Assembly (NCBI GenBank): GCA_964345005.1
Contig: CAYFPQ010000004.1
Location: 31,017-95,016 of the forward strand
Reading direction: 5' to 3'
Source of the DNA: JABMPJ01 sp964345005
GTDB taxonomy: Bacteria > Verrucomicrobiota > Kiritimatiellia > UBA8416 > JABMPJ01
DNA: 64,000 nucleotides
Part shown: one piece after another, positions 16,344 through 24,732 of the stretch
How positions within the stretch are numbered: the stretch's first letter is position 1
How the letters are laid out: each line of letters starts with the position of its first letter
Program-made: the position numbers and the translations under genes
The notes under the pieces: generated by a model
Seen by the model: only the letters and a program-made list of their open reading frames with translations
What the model was told of the DNA's origin: nothing
The model's database searches: none

Positions 16344-17252
16344 CTAGTATCTCGTCAGCGGCACAAACCCAATCGACTCCACGATTTCCTGTCCCTTATC
16401 GGTCAGGTAGAGCGTTACGAATCGATGCACGTGACTGCCAAGCTTGGGATACCCGTTTGTAAACATGTACAGGGGGCGCGCCACGGGGTATGTTCCGGCC
16501 GTGACCGTGTTGGGGTCCGGATAGACACCGTCGATAAGCAGGGCCTTCACGGTGCGATCCACAAACCCGAGGCCCGCATAGCCGATGGNNNNNNNNNNGC
16601 CCAATTCGAACGGCACGCCGGCCTCTTCCGCATAGCCGATGGCGGCCGGGGTCTTTTGTATGCGTGCGCGGATAGCTCCGTTGCTCCCCACGTACTCGGC
16701 CCCATCCTTGATCTTGGCTTTGACTTTCACGCCGTTGGCCTCGTGTGTCATAACGAGCTTGTAGAAAGTCTCATAGGTGCCGCTGTTGGTATCTCGGCTA
16801 ATCGCAATGATCTTGCGGTCCGGCCCACCCACCTCTTTCCAGTTCGAGATTTCCCCCGAGTATATCTTGCGAACCTGTTCCACCGTAAGGTCGCGGACCG
16901 GGTTGCTCGGATGTACCAGGATCGGAAGCCCATCCATCGCCACAACATGAGCCACAGGCTGTACGTTGTTATCGACTGCAGCCTTGAACTCCTTTTCCTT
17001 CATGAATCGGGAAAGATTGGCTATCTCGCAGGTGCCGTTGATAAGGCTCTTGGCGCCGTTGCCACTGCCCGACTCGCTGACCGTCACATTCACCTCGGTC
17101 TCCAGCGTCATGTAGTACTCGGCAAAAGCCTTGGCGATGGGGCCCACCGTGGTCGACCCGTCCAGCGTTAGTGTTTGCTCGGCGCAGGCCTCGCCCGCGA
17201 GCCACGTCATGGCTGCGGTAAGGGCCCAGGCAATCGCTTTCACTTTCTTCAT
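16344..17252 (-). CDS. pstS: Phosphate-binding protein PstS, interrupted by an assembly gap
   Basis: About 302 residues as drawn. Signal peptide 1-24 (ending GEACA). The phosphate site is clear: LDGSTTVGPIAKAF at 29-42, SESGSGNGAKSL near 59-70, and SRDTNSGTYETF near 150-161. It captures phosphate in the periplasm for PstCA. Ten N lie at 16589-16598. Around the gap the phrase AAIGYA occurs twice: once before an odd EEAGVPFELG and again as IGYAGLGFVDR. The family motif is TP-x-AIGY-x-GLGF without an insert, so the short piece next to the gap is probably a contig-end artefact. It follows the porin by 26 bases. Confidence 0.95.
   Translation of the reverse strand: MKKVKAIAWALTAAMTWLAGEACAEQTLTLDGSTTVGPIAKAFAEYYMTLETEVNVTVSESGSGNGAKSLINGTCEIANLSRFMKEKEFKAAVDNNVQPVAHVVAMDGLPILVHPSNPVRDLTVEQVRKIYSGEISNWKEVGGPDRKIIAISRDTNSGTYETFYKLVMTHEANGVKVKAKIKDGAEYVGSNGAIRARIQKTPAAIGYAEEAGVPFELGXXXXIGYAGLGFVDRTVKALLIDGVYPDPNTVTAGTYPVARPLYMFTNGYPKLGSHVHRFVTLYLTDKGQEIVESIGFVPLTRY
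16589..16598. other. Assembly gap (10 N) inside pstS
   Basis: Ten N. The same 15 bases (CCATCGGCTATGCGG on the minus strand) occur on both sides of the gap, so the two contigs probably overlap rather than being truly separated. Confidence 0.98.
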
Positions 17253-17278
17253 CTGTTCCGTCTCCCTCTTAGATCGTC

Positions 17279-18406
17279 CTAAAACACGTACTGGGCCTGG
17301 ACGAAGAGTTCATCCTCATCCACGCCATCCTCGCCCTTCACATTCTCGCCCATGCGGTATGTGACCTGGTACTTGATGTCCTGCTTCTTGACGTAGTAGT
17401 TCAAGCCAACAGAGGTACGGTTCCACGCCTTATCGTAGTTCTCCGCATCCATGCTCTGGTAGCCGGCAACGATTTCGAGCTGCTCCGGGAACACCATGAA
17501 GCCACCTTCGACCGCGTAGGTGTCAAGGGTGGTCTCGCCATCCTTATAGAGGCCCTTCGTTACGCTCATGTCGCTTAGCTCGGCCTTGATGCTGTTGTAC
17601 TCAGCATCAACCGAGAAACCACCACCGCGGAGCGCAGCGCTGACCTCGTAACCGGTCACCTTGTCGACGTCGTTCGTCACGTTACCCGAGTTGTTGTCGT
17701 CGTCATTGGCCCAGCCAAAGCCCGCCACGGCTACGGCGCACTTGAGGTCGCCCTTGAAATCGGCCTGTGACGGCTTGAAGTAACCCAGCGGGAATACCTC
17801 AGCGCGGACACCCGCCATATTGCCCTCAAGGAAGTCGTCGTCGCGATTAACAACCGTGTCGAAGTCAATCTTACTGCTGCTGGGATCGATAGCGCCCTTA
17901 ACCACAGCGCCGCTCAGCTCGAGTATTCCGTCCATAAGCTTCGTGGAACCATGCAAGCCCGCCTGGCGGTCCGGCACACCGTAATTGTGGTCGCCAACAA
18001 ACGTACGCTCAACCAGGGCTTGCTTCTTTGATGATGTGAGCTGCTCACGCGAGAACGGGAACGTGACATTACCGATCTTGACCGAGCTGCTCTCAAACCC
18101 CTTGTACTCGAAGTAGGCGTCCTTGACGGCGAGGGAGCTCTTGCCCATATCCCACTGGAACTTGCCTTTCCAGTCCTCGTGCACACTGCCCTCAATGTAG
18201 GGGCGGAAACGGCGGAACTTCAGCTCGTCTGAGGAATCGCCCTCGTCCGGGTCTGTCAGGTGGTACTGGAGCTGGATCCGACCCCCAATCTTCACGTAGT
18301 CGCCATCCTCGGTGGCATACTTCACTCCTCCTGCCTCGGCCGTGGTACCTGCGACTATGCCAGCCAGCAGAATCGCAGAGATGATTGATACAGCGGTTCT
18401 CTTCAT
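17279..18406 (-). CDS. Phosphate-selective porin (OprP/OprO family)
   Basis: 375 residues. Signal peptide to about residue 25 (ending GTTAEA). The mature protein begins VKYATEDGDYVKIGGRIQLQYHL and is rich in alternating-polarity strands, ending in the aromatic LFVQAQYVF typical of outer-membrane porins. The segment SSVKIGNVTFPFSREQLTSSKKQALVERT is the OprP-family hallmark region. It would carry phosphate or polyphosphate across the outer membrane. The gene heads the unit porin-pstS-pstC-pstA-pstB-phoU and has a four-half-site Pho-type operator upstream, so induction in phosphate starvation is expected. Confidence 0.92.
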   Translation of the reverse strand: MKRTAVSIISAILLAGIVAGTTAEAGGVKYATEDGDYVKIGGRIQLQYHLTDPDEGDSSDELKFRRFRPYIEGSVHEDWKGKFQWDMGKSSLAVKDAYFEYKGFESSSVKIGNVTFPFSREQLTSSKKQALVERTFVGDHNYGVPDRQAGLHGSTKLMDGILELSGAVVKGAIDPSSSKIDFDTVVNRDDDFLEGNMAGVRAEVFPLGYFKPSQADFKGDLKCAVAVAGFGWANDDDNNSGNVTNDVDKVTGYEVSAALRGGGFSVDAEYNSIKAELSDMSVTKGLYKDGETTLDTYAVEGGFMVFPEQLEIVAGYQSMDAENYDKAWNRTSVGLNYYVKKQDIKYQVTYRMGENVKGEDGVDEDELFVQAQYVF

Positions 18407-18454
18407 GGAGCATCTCCTCTCTTGGTTTCAGCCCGGGTGGGCCTTTACTGTTCT

Positions 18455-18471
18455 GTCCTGTTCTTCAGGAC
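18455..18471 (-). other. Small hairpin in the porin 5' leader
   Basis: GTCCTG (18455-18460) pairs with CAGGAC (18466-18471) around a five-base loop. It lies between the operator array and the porin start and could affect leader stability; no T run, so not a terminator. Confidence 0.4.
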
Positions 18472-18491
18472 GCGGTCATGGTGTAAATTCA

Positions 18492-18531
18492 CCATTAGAC
18501 GCAGATGAGAGGAATGTTAGGATTGTGTAAG
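18492..18531 (-). promoter_or_regulatory. PhoB-type operator array upstream of the porin-pst operon
   Basis: Read on the minus strand, four half-sites start exactly every 11 bases: CTTACAC, CTAACAT, CTCATCT, CTAATGG, separated by four-base spacers AATC, TCCT, GCGT. Seven-base direct repeats with four-base spacers is the geometry of the enterobacterial Pho box, although the words differ (CTNAC rather than CTGTCAT). The array faces the porin gene and has a matching array upstream of phoB. Confidence 0.7.
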
Positions 18532-18576
18532 AATCCGCGGGGCGCGACAGGTGGCACGGGAGGCCGGAGGGGTGGT

Positions 18577-20364
18577 CTACGAAGCCATGTGAGGAATGCG
18601 AATGACAAATGCACTGCCCTGACCAAGTGTGCTCTCCACGTCGACCGAGCCATTGTGGAGCAGGGCCACATGGCGCACGATTGAGAGCCCGAGCCCCGTT
18701 CCGCCCTGCTGGCGGCTGCGTCCGGCGTCAACGCGATAGAAACGCTCGAACAGTCGCGGGAGGTGAACCGGTTCGATGCCACTTCCCTCATCGGACACCG
18801 TGATAGAGGTTCCTTCGTGGTCCGTCGCCGTGACGATGGTAACGGTGCCGTGCGGTTCGCTGAACTTGATGGCATTATTCACAAGGTTTAAAATCGCCTG
18901 TTCAAGCAGGGGCGCATTGATTGATGCCTCCAGCTCGGCGGGGCATTCGATTACCAGCGACACCTCGCGGGAATCCGCCTGCGGCTGACAGAGCGCAACG
19001 GCCTGCTCCAACACAGGCGCCACGTTTTGTCGTTCAAGCGAGACGGAGGCCACGCTTCCCTCGTGTTCAAGACGTGCCAGTGACAGCAAGTCGCCAATCA
19101 GGTTCTCAAGTCGCAACACCTGGCGACTCACAATATCGAGGAAACGGTCGCGCTGTTCCGGTTCTTCTGCTGCGCCATCGCGCAAGGTCTCGACAAAGCC
19201 ACGGATCGTGGTTACCGGCGTCTTCAGCTCGTGAGTCACGTTGGCGACGAAGTCCTTGCGGACCGTTTCAAGGTGACGCAGTTGCGTGATATCGTTTAGC
19301 ACAACCAGGGCTCCCATACGCTCACCGTTGGCGCCGCGCAGCACGGTGCCGTGTGCCTGCAGACGCTGGCTCTCTGTCCCAGCCGTCATGGGGAGCACAA
19401 TCTCACGCGCAATGGGGGTACCGCTCTTGACTGCCTCGCGCGCGAAACTCTGTAAATCATGGTTGCGGACGACCTCCTGGAAGCTCCGCCCCCGTGCCGA
19501 ATCGCGCGAGGCTTGGAGCAGCCGGGCGGCTGCACGGTTGAGGTGAATCACCTTCTCTTCCAAGTCAACAGCAATCACGCCTTCCGCCATGCTGGCGAAC
19601 ACCGCATCGCGCTCATTACGCTGCGTCTGCTGGTCGGCCATTCGTTGTTCAAGCTGGTCGGCCATTCTATTCAGGGATTCAGCGAGTGATACCATCTCGT
19701 AGGAGCCCTGCACGTGCATCCGGGCGGCCAGATCGCCCTCGGCAAGCGACTCGGCTCCGCGCTTCATCGTCTCAAGCGGATCGCAGATACGTCTCGCCAA
19801 CACCCATGCCAGCAAGGCGGCGAACATGCAGATTGCCGCGGCCATCAGCCCGATTCCGACCGTGTTTGCCCGCAACATTGCGTCGATGGTGGAGAGCGAG
19901 AGCGCAACTCTAACCACCCCGACATTTCGGCCGTCATGGCGGACGCCGTAGCCGACATACATCATGTTCTGTCGCAATGTCTGGCTATAGCGCACGGAGC
20001 GGCCTGTGCCACTGCGCAGTGCGTCCCGCACCTCGGGCCGGTCAGCATGGTTATCCATCTGTGCCGGGTCCCGGTGCGAATCCCCCATGACGTGTCCGTC
20101 AGTGGCGATGACCGTGAGGCGCGCATCCATCGCCTGACCCAGACGTTTGCAGTCGGCGTCTATCGACACAGCGCTTCGCAGTCCGGCGGAGTCCTTCACA
20201 CAGTCGGCCACGAGTATGCTGCGGGCTCCAAGGTCATCGGCCAGGTGGCGCAGGTAGAATGCGCGTCCTGAGCGCAGGGCGTGAACCACCACCAGGACCA
20301 CCGAGAGAACGGTCACGACCAGGTAGGCGATCATGACTTGCCAGAAGAGACGGCGTTTACGCAT
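18577..20364 (-). CDS. phoR: Phosphate-regulon sensor histidine kinase PhoR
   Basis: 595 residues from the ATG at 20364, which overlaps the phoB stop by 8 bases; the longer in-frame start inside phoB is unlikely. Layout: membrane helix about 8-30, extracytoplasmic sensor domain to about 170, second membrane helix near 172-195, HAMP about 195-250, PAS about 255-360, the phosphorylated His in HELKTPVTTIRGF near 372, ATPase N box NLVNNAIKF and G boxes DEGSGIEP and GGTGLGLSIV. The large periplasmic sensor is unlike E. coli PhoR, which has none, and resembles Bacillus-type PhoR. It phosphorylates PhoB. Confidence 0.94.
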   Translation of the reverse strand: MRKRRLFWQVMIAYLVVTVLSVVLVVVHALRSGRAFYLRHLADDLGARSILVADCVKDSAGLRSAVSIDADCKRLGQAMDARLTVIATDGHVMGDSHRDPAQMDNHADRPEVRDALRSGTGRSVRYSQTLRQNMMYVGYGVRHDGRNVGVVRVALSLSTIDAMLRANTVGIGLMAAAICMFAALLAWVLARRICDPLETMKRGAESLAEGDLAARMHVQGSYEMVSLAESLNRMADQLEQRMADQQTQRNERDAVFASMAEGVIAVDLEEKVIHLNRAAARLLQASRDSARGRSFQEVVRNHDLQSFAREAVKSGTPIAREIVLPMTAGTESQRLQAHGTVLRGANGERMGALVVLNDITQLRHLETVRKDFVANVTHELKTPVTTIRGFVETLRDGAAEEPEQRDRFLDIVSRQVLRLENLIGDLLSLARLEHEGSVASVSLERQNVAPVLEQAVALCQPQADSREVSLVIECPAELEASINAPLLEQAILNLVNNAIKFSEPHGTVTIVTATDHEGTSITVSDEGSGIEPVHLPRLFERFYRVDAGRSRQQGGTGLGLSIVRHVALLHNGSVDVESTLGQGSAFVIRIPHMAS

Positions 20365-21064
20365 CGCCAACCTCTGCGTCGGTGGAACGGAAGCGATACC
20401 CCACCCCGCGCACGGTTCCGATGCAGTCACGCTCGGCGCCAAGCTTCTTGCGCAAGCCGACGATCTGCACATCCACCGAGCGATCGGTTACGGGATAGTC
20501 CTCCCCCTTCACGGCATCCACGATCTGGTAGCGGGTGAAAACAATGCCGGGACGTCGCGCGAGGAACTCAAGAACCCGGAACTCCGTAAGGGTAAGGTCC
20601 AGAGCCTCGCCACCCACCGTGACACAGTGACGTTCCGCATCGATCTCGATATCGCCGCGGCGAATGATGGCAGATGTTTCAGGCGCCGCGGCACGGCGCC
20701 GAAGCAGGGCCCGTACCCGGGCAAGCAATACACGCGGGCTGAACGGCTTGGTCACGTAATCGTCAGCACCCAGTTCCAACCCGGCTACTATATCGGCCTC
20801 ATCGTCCTTGGCAGTCACCATGAGGATGGGCACATCTCGGGTCCGTTCGGAAGCTCGAAGTTCGCGGCACACGCCAAGGCCATCAATACCGGGCAGCATG
20901 AGGTCAAGCAGGATAAGATCGGGAAGATTCCGCGCGACGGCAACAAGGGCCTCCTCGCCAGTGCCGGCGCAGACTACCCTGAACGACTCCTTTTCGAGGT
21001 TATACCGTAGGAGCTCTTGGATATCCTCTTCGTCCTCAACAACGAGTATGCGCTCTTGTGCCAT
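20357..21064 (-). CDS. phoB: Phosphate-regulon response regulator PhoB
   Basis: 235 residues from the ATG at 21064, with GGAGG five bases upstream (a TTG at 21076 would place that site inside the gene). Receiver domain 1-120: VVEDEED, phospho-acceptor Asp in LILLDLMLPGIDG, Lys in VTKPFSP. The OmpR-type winged helix occupies 135-235 with TLTEFRVLEFLARRPG and the recognition helix region VTDRSVDVQIVGLRKKLG. Binds tandem direct repeats; a four-half-site array lies immediately upstream of this gene, suggesting autoregulation. Co-transcribed with phoR (8-base overlap). Confidence 0.96.
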   Translation of the reverse strand: MAQERILVVEDEEDIQELLRYNLEKESFRVVCAGTGEEALVAVARNLPDLILLDLMLPGIDGLGVCRELRASERTRDVPILMVTAKDDEADIVAGLELGADDYVTKPFSPRVLLARVRALLRRRAAAPETSAIIRRGDIEIDAERHCVTVGGEALDLTLTEFRVLEFLARRPGIVFTRYQIVDAVKGEDYPVTDRSVDVQIVGLRKKLGAERDCIGTVRGVGYRFRSTDAEVGDA

Positions 21065-21118
21065 GCACTCCTCCAAGGGCCTTGTATAGCCTGACCGCGC
21101 GGAAATTGCACCATTTCA

Positions 21119-21158
21119 TTGTTCGGATTCGGTTAGGGGGACGTTAGGAGTGCATGAG
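21119..21158 (-). promoter_or_regulatory. PhoB-type operator array upstream of phoB
   Basis: On the minus strand the half-sites CTCATGC, CTAACGT, CTAACCG, CGAACAA begin exactly 11 bases apart with spacers ACTC, CCCC, AATC. Same geometry and the same CTAAC core as the array upstream of the porin. A TATACA at about 21083-21088 could serve as -10. Confidence 0.65.
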
Positions 21159-21168
21159 AGAAATGCGG

Positions 21169-21762
21169 CTACTGAGGAGGCAGGGCCATCTCTTTGCGCC
21201 ACGCGTCCTGCAGCCGGCCAAGGGCCCATTCGTAGTGTTCCGACCCTTCAACCCAGCGCAGCTCATCGGAAGCGCGGTCGAAATCGCCCATGCTCGCGTA
21301 GAGGTCCACAAGCACCGCGTGATTGTAGGGTTCCCAGAAATGCCAGCTGACATAGCCTGCCCAGTGTGTGGCAGCCGCGGCAGGGTCATGCCGTTGGAGC
21401 AGACGAGCCTTCAGGAGATTCAGCGGCCCACTGAAGCGGTTCAGGGCCAATCCCACATGGGTCCAGTTCTCAGCGGCACGGTTGCGCCGTTCGCGCGCTT
21501 CGCCGCGCAGATTGCTCCGGCTTAGAAAGGCACGCTCGGCCACCCACGTACAGAAACGGTAATTGTGTGGATAGAGACGATGCGCTTTCTCGATGGAGCG
21601 CAACGTGAGCTGGAGATCGTCGCTGTTCGTCCCGTACTTGGCGCGATAGTAGATCCAGCTGGCGCGTGAAGCGCGCCATGCGTAGTGGGCCCCGAAAATA
21701 CCAAGCGCAACGAGCAGCGCACCTCCACAGGTCTGCCACGTTCTGCTCTTCCTTAAGCTCAT
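21169..21762 (-). CDS. Membrane-anchored TPR-like protein of the polysaccharide export cluster
   Basis: 197 residues. A signal anchor lies at about 12-30 (CGGALLVALGIFGAHYAW), followed by helical repeats with TPR-like spacing (LRSIEKAHRLYPHNYRF; ATHWAGYVSWHFWEPYNHAVLVDLYASMGDFDRASDELRW split over 130-175). It probably sits in the inner membrane facing the periplasm. Its ATG overlaps the stop of the Wza-type gene by one base (TGATG), so it is part of the export operon and likely a scaffold for it. No enzyme motif. Confidence 0.75.
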   Translation of the reverse strand: MSLRKSRTWQTCGGALLVALGIFGAHYAWRASRASWIYYRAKYGTNSDDLQLTLRSIEKAHRLYPHNYRFCTWVAERAFLSRSNLRGEARERRNRAAENWTHVGLALNRFSGPLNLLKARLLQRHDPAAAATHWAGYVSWHFWEPYNHAVLVDLYASMGDFDRASDELRWVEGSEHYEWALGRLQDAWRKEMALPPQ

Positions 21763-22496
21763 TACATCCAGCGGCGTGGTACGATGATCGTATCGTTTGC
21801 TTTGATCAGCGGGTCGGGATCCTTGCCGTCTTCGATTCGGTCGGCGTCGAATACCATGTCCCGGCTCCCGCGGCGGACCTTGACCTTCGATCGCTTCGCG
21901 AAATCCGTGTATCCCCTCGCAGTCGTGATTGCCTGAACAAGTGTGACGTCGCCCGAGATGGGATAGCTGCCAGGCTGCTTCACCTCGCCCCGGACGTAAT
22001 AGTTGCCTGCCTCAGCCACCACGATCACGTCGATTTTCCGGTAGTAGCCGTCGCTGATGTATGCCTGCTTGATGGTGTCCTCGGCCTGTGAGGTGCTCAT
22101 TCCGGCGACGCGGATCTTGCCGATGAGCGGTAGCGTGACATCGCCCACCTCATCGACCCGCTCGCGCACATCTTCGGGACGCGGAATGTTGCGGAGAGAG
22201 ATGGTGATTCCATCCCCGCGCAGCAACACATCCCCTACTCCAGTGTAGTCGGGGGATGGCGCCAGTCCCGCGGGTGTAGTCCCCCCTCCGTTTTCGTTGG
22301 TTGATGCGACGGGCGAACCGGTCTGAACGCTGGTAGCGCCTGTAGCATTGGTCCATTCCCAGGGGCGCCTCTGTGACCCATCAGGACGGTAGCGCGCCAG
22401 CCGCCGATTCCCGGCTGAGCTGCCTGCGCAACCGCCAAGCAGGGCCGCCGTCAAGAGAAGGAGTGAAATTGCAGAAAAATGCCGACCTATCTTCAT
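21762..22496 (-). CDS. Polysaccharide export lipoprotein (Wza/OPX type, short form)
   Basis: 244 residues. Lipoprotein signal LLLLTAALLGGC with Cys at 23, then a low-complexity linker to about 85. The Poly_export domain is at about 88-165 (YTGVGDVLLRGDGITISL...GDVTLPLIGKIRVAGMS, AEDTIKQAYI) and one SLBB-like domain at about 165-240 (YYVRGEVKQPGSYPI, GDVTLVQAITTARGYTDFA). It lacks the C-terminal segment that makes the outer-membrane pore in E. coli Wza, so a separate barrel would be needed; one is encoded two genes away. Overlaps the kinase gene stop by 4 bases. Confidence 0.92.
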   Translation of the reverse strand: MKIGRHFSAISLLLLTAALLGGCAGSSAGNRRLARYRPDGSQRRPWEWTNATGATSVQTGSPVASTNENGGGTTPAGLAPSPDYTGVGDVLLRGDGITISLRNIPRPEDVRERVDEVGDVTLPLIGKIRVAGMSTSQAEDTIKQAYISDGYYRKIDVIVVAEAGNYYVRGEVKQPGSYPISGDVTLVQAITTARGYTDFAKRSKVKVRRGSRDMVFDADRIEDGKDPDPLIKANDTIIVPRRWM

Positions 22497-24637
22497 GCCT
22501 GCTGTACCTCGGAAGCTTCGACTTCACGCGGCTCCGAATTCTTCTCCCGCCGCGGGTAGTAGTAATAGTGCTGATGATAATAGTAGTAAGCGTAATCACG
22601 CGAGATGTTGATGTTGTTAAGGACAACACCGAGGAGGTTGCCGCCAAAGTTGTCCACCATCTCCTTGGCGCGCGCCGATAGAGCGCGCGGATACTTGCGG
22701 TGTTGGATGACAAGCAGTACGCCATCGACTTCGCGGGTCAACAGCGAGGCATCGCTTACGCCGATGATCGGCGGTGAATCGAAGAAGACGAAGTCATAGC
22801 GCTCTTTCAGTTCAGCCACGAGACTGCGCATACGCTCTGTTGCAATCAGACCATGCACGCCCGTCGACAATTTACCGCTAGGCAACAGGTCCATGTTCGG
22901 TTCGGCAGTCTTCTGTATGCACGCGTCAAGCTCTGCGTCACCCACCAACAGGTTGGCGAGACCGGGGCGATTGGAGGTGTCCAATATCTTGTGCTGACGC
23001 GGTCGGTGCAGGTCGGAATCCACGATGATCACACGATCCCCTAGCTGTGCGGAGATATAGGCCAGGTTGAAGAGCGTCAGCGATTTACCCTCGCCAACAC
23101 TGCCACTCGTGACACAGACACTCTTGCCTCCTACAGCGTGCTTCGAGAACCGGACATTCGTGCGCAATACCCGGTAAGCTTCAGCATGACCAGCCTCAGA
23201 CTGCGTCTCGATCAGTGGCTTAACCTTCTGTGGAATAACGCCGAGCACGGTGGCTTGCATGTACTGCTCGATGTCGTCGATTGTCTTGATCGAGGTGTCG
23301 AGGTACTCGACGAAGTAGGCCAGTCCAATGCCTGCTGTGAGGCCCACCAGAACACTCAGGACAATGTTGAGCACCGGGCGGGGACGCACCGGGTCCCGGT
23401 CGGACGGTGCCTTGGCGGGTTCCACTCGCTCCACAGTGGTCCGGGGGATTCTCATCTCGATACGTTCCTGCGCGTACCGAATCTCCAATTGCTCCAGAAC
23501 GCGTCGCTGGTGCTCCAGATCGGCTTTAGCCACTTCGTATTCGAGGTAGCCTTCGCCTTCCTGCACCCGGTCGCTCGCCTTGGTCTGCTCGAGCATGACC
23601 TCAAGGGCCTCGGTCTGTGCCCTGGCACGTTCGTATTCCGCCTCGACGCCGGTGCGCAAGCCGGACAGGCCGTCAGCTATCTTCGCGTCCAGTTCCTCGA
23701 CAGTCGCACGGGCCCGGATGAGGTCAGGATGTTTCTCGCCAAGCGCATCCTTCATGCGCCCAAGCTCTACCTCGGCATCGCGCTTTTCGGCCACTAGTCT
23801 GATGAGCGCGGCATCCTGGACCAGGTAGGAGAAGGCCCCGAGGAGTTCCTCCATGCTCAGCGACTTGACCTTGTCGAAAAGCGTCTTCTTGGCCTCCATG
23901 TCCATGCGCAGCTTGATGCGTGCCTGTTCCAGTTGGGTCACACTCAGTTTGGTAAGTTCGCTGCCCGCGCCACCGAAGGGGGTAACGATCGTGAGCTTGT
24001 GCTCCTGGAGGATCCTGCTCACGGCGCCCTCGGACTTCGCTACGATATCGCGTTGGTCCTGGAGCGACTCATGGAGGGCGGCCAGGGCCCGCTCCGCCGT
24101 ATCGCGTGTCCGGCGAATTGTCATGTCGCGGTAAACGGTTGCCACCTCGTTGGCAATGTCCGCGGCCATCTGCGGAGCCACTCCCTTGGGCTCTTCCATG
24201 TACATCTGGATTTCGATCAGATTCGTGTCGCGGTACTGTTGAACCTTCATCCTTCCCGCTACGAGCTTGAGCGTCTGGTCAAGGCTCTCCTCGCCAAGGG
24301 TGTCGTAGTAGCCATACGCGCGTCCGAGTGTCTCGTTCAAGTTGAGACGGCGGACCACCTCCTCGACAACGGGGCCCGCTTGGATGATCTCGAACTGGGT
24401 CCGCAGGAAAAGCGGATCGAAGCGCATGATCTCCTGGGTGAACACGGGAAGGTCAGGACGCTCCTCTTCGACCTTGATGACACAGGAGGCCATGTAGACT
24501 TTCTTCATCGAGAAGGTCACGAGCACGCCGGCAAGGATCACAAGGAGGGCCACGGCAATAACGATCTCTTTACGCGACACGATTACGCGCCAGTAGTCCA
24601 GGAAGTGCAGGCTCTCCTGTTGATGCGGTTGCGCCAT
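22493..24637 (-). CDS. Polysaccharide co-polymerase with tyrosine autokinase (Wzc/BY-kinase type)
   Basis: 714 residues. Wzz-type region with membrane helices at about 28-47 and 425-447 around a long periplasmic coiled coil. The BY-kinase domain follows: Walker A GSVGEGKS near 508-516, Walker A' VIIVDSDLHRPR near 535, Walker B FVFFDSPPIIG near 610. The C-terminus has a dense tyrosine cluster (AYYYYHQHYYYYPRR, about 684-699), the autophosphorylated tail of this family. It controls chain length and export by cycling phosphorylation. No separate phosphatase gene is seen in the window. Overlaps the Wza-type gene by 4 bases. Confidence 0.95.
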   Translation of the reverse strand: MAQPHQQESLHFLDYWRVIVSRKEIVIAVALLVILAGVLVTFSMKKVYMASCVIKVEEERPDLPVFTQEIMRFDPLFLRTQFEIIQAGPVVEEVVRRLNLNETLGRAYGYYDTLGEESLDQTLKLVAGRMKVQQYRDTNLIEIQMYMEEPKGVAPQMAADIANEVATVYRDMTIRRTRDTAERALAALHESLQDQRDIVAKSEGAVSRILQEHKLTIVTPFGGAGSELTKLSVTQLEQARIKLRMDMEAKKTLFDKVKSLSMEELLGAFSYLVQDAALIRLVAEKRDAEVELGRMKDALGEKHPDLIRARATVEELDAKIADGLSGLRTGVEAEYERARAQTEALEVMLEQTKASDRVQEGEGYLEYEVAKADLEHQRRVLEQLEIRYAQERIEMRIPRTTVERVEPAKAPSDRDPVRPRPVLNIVLSVLVGLTAGIGLAYFVEYLDTSIKTIDDIEQYMQATVLGVIPQKVKPLIETQSEAGHAEAYRVLRTNVRFSKHAVGGKSVCVTSGSVGEGKSLTLFNLAYISAQLGDRVIIVDSDLHRPRQHKILDTSNRPGLANLLVGDAELDACIQKTAEPNMDLLPSGKLSTGVHGLIATERMRSLVAELKERYDFVFFDSPPIIGVSDASLLTREVDGVLLVIQHRKYPRALSARAKEMVDNFGGNLLGVVLNNINISRDYAYYYYHQHYYYYPRREKNSEPREVEASEVQQA

Positions 24638-24670
24638 GATGTCTTAACCCATCCCCTCTTATCACCGAAA

Positions 24671-24706
24671 GCCCCGCGGTCGATCACGAAGGTCGCTCCG
24701 CAGGGC
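24671..24706 (-). terminator. Possible terminator or attenuator between barrel and kinase genes
   Basis: On the minus strand GCCCTGCGG and CCGCGGGGC can form a 9-bp stem (one G-T pair) with an 18-base loop, followed by a weak TTTC. Transcription arriving from the barrel gene would meet it before the kinase gene, so it may reduce read-through. Confidence 0.35.
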
Positions 24707-24732
24707 CTCACGGAAAAATACTGATATCAAAC

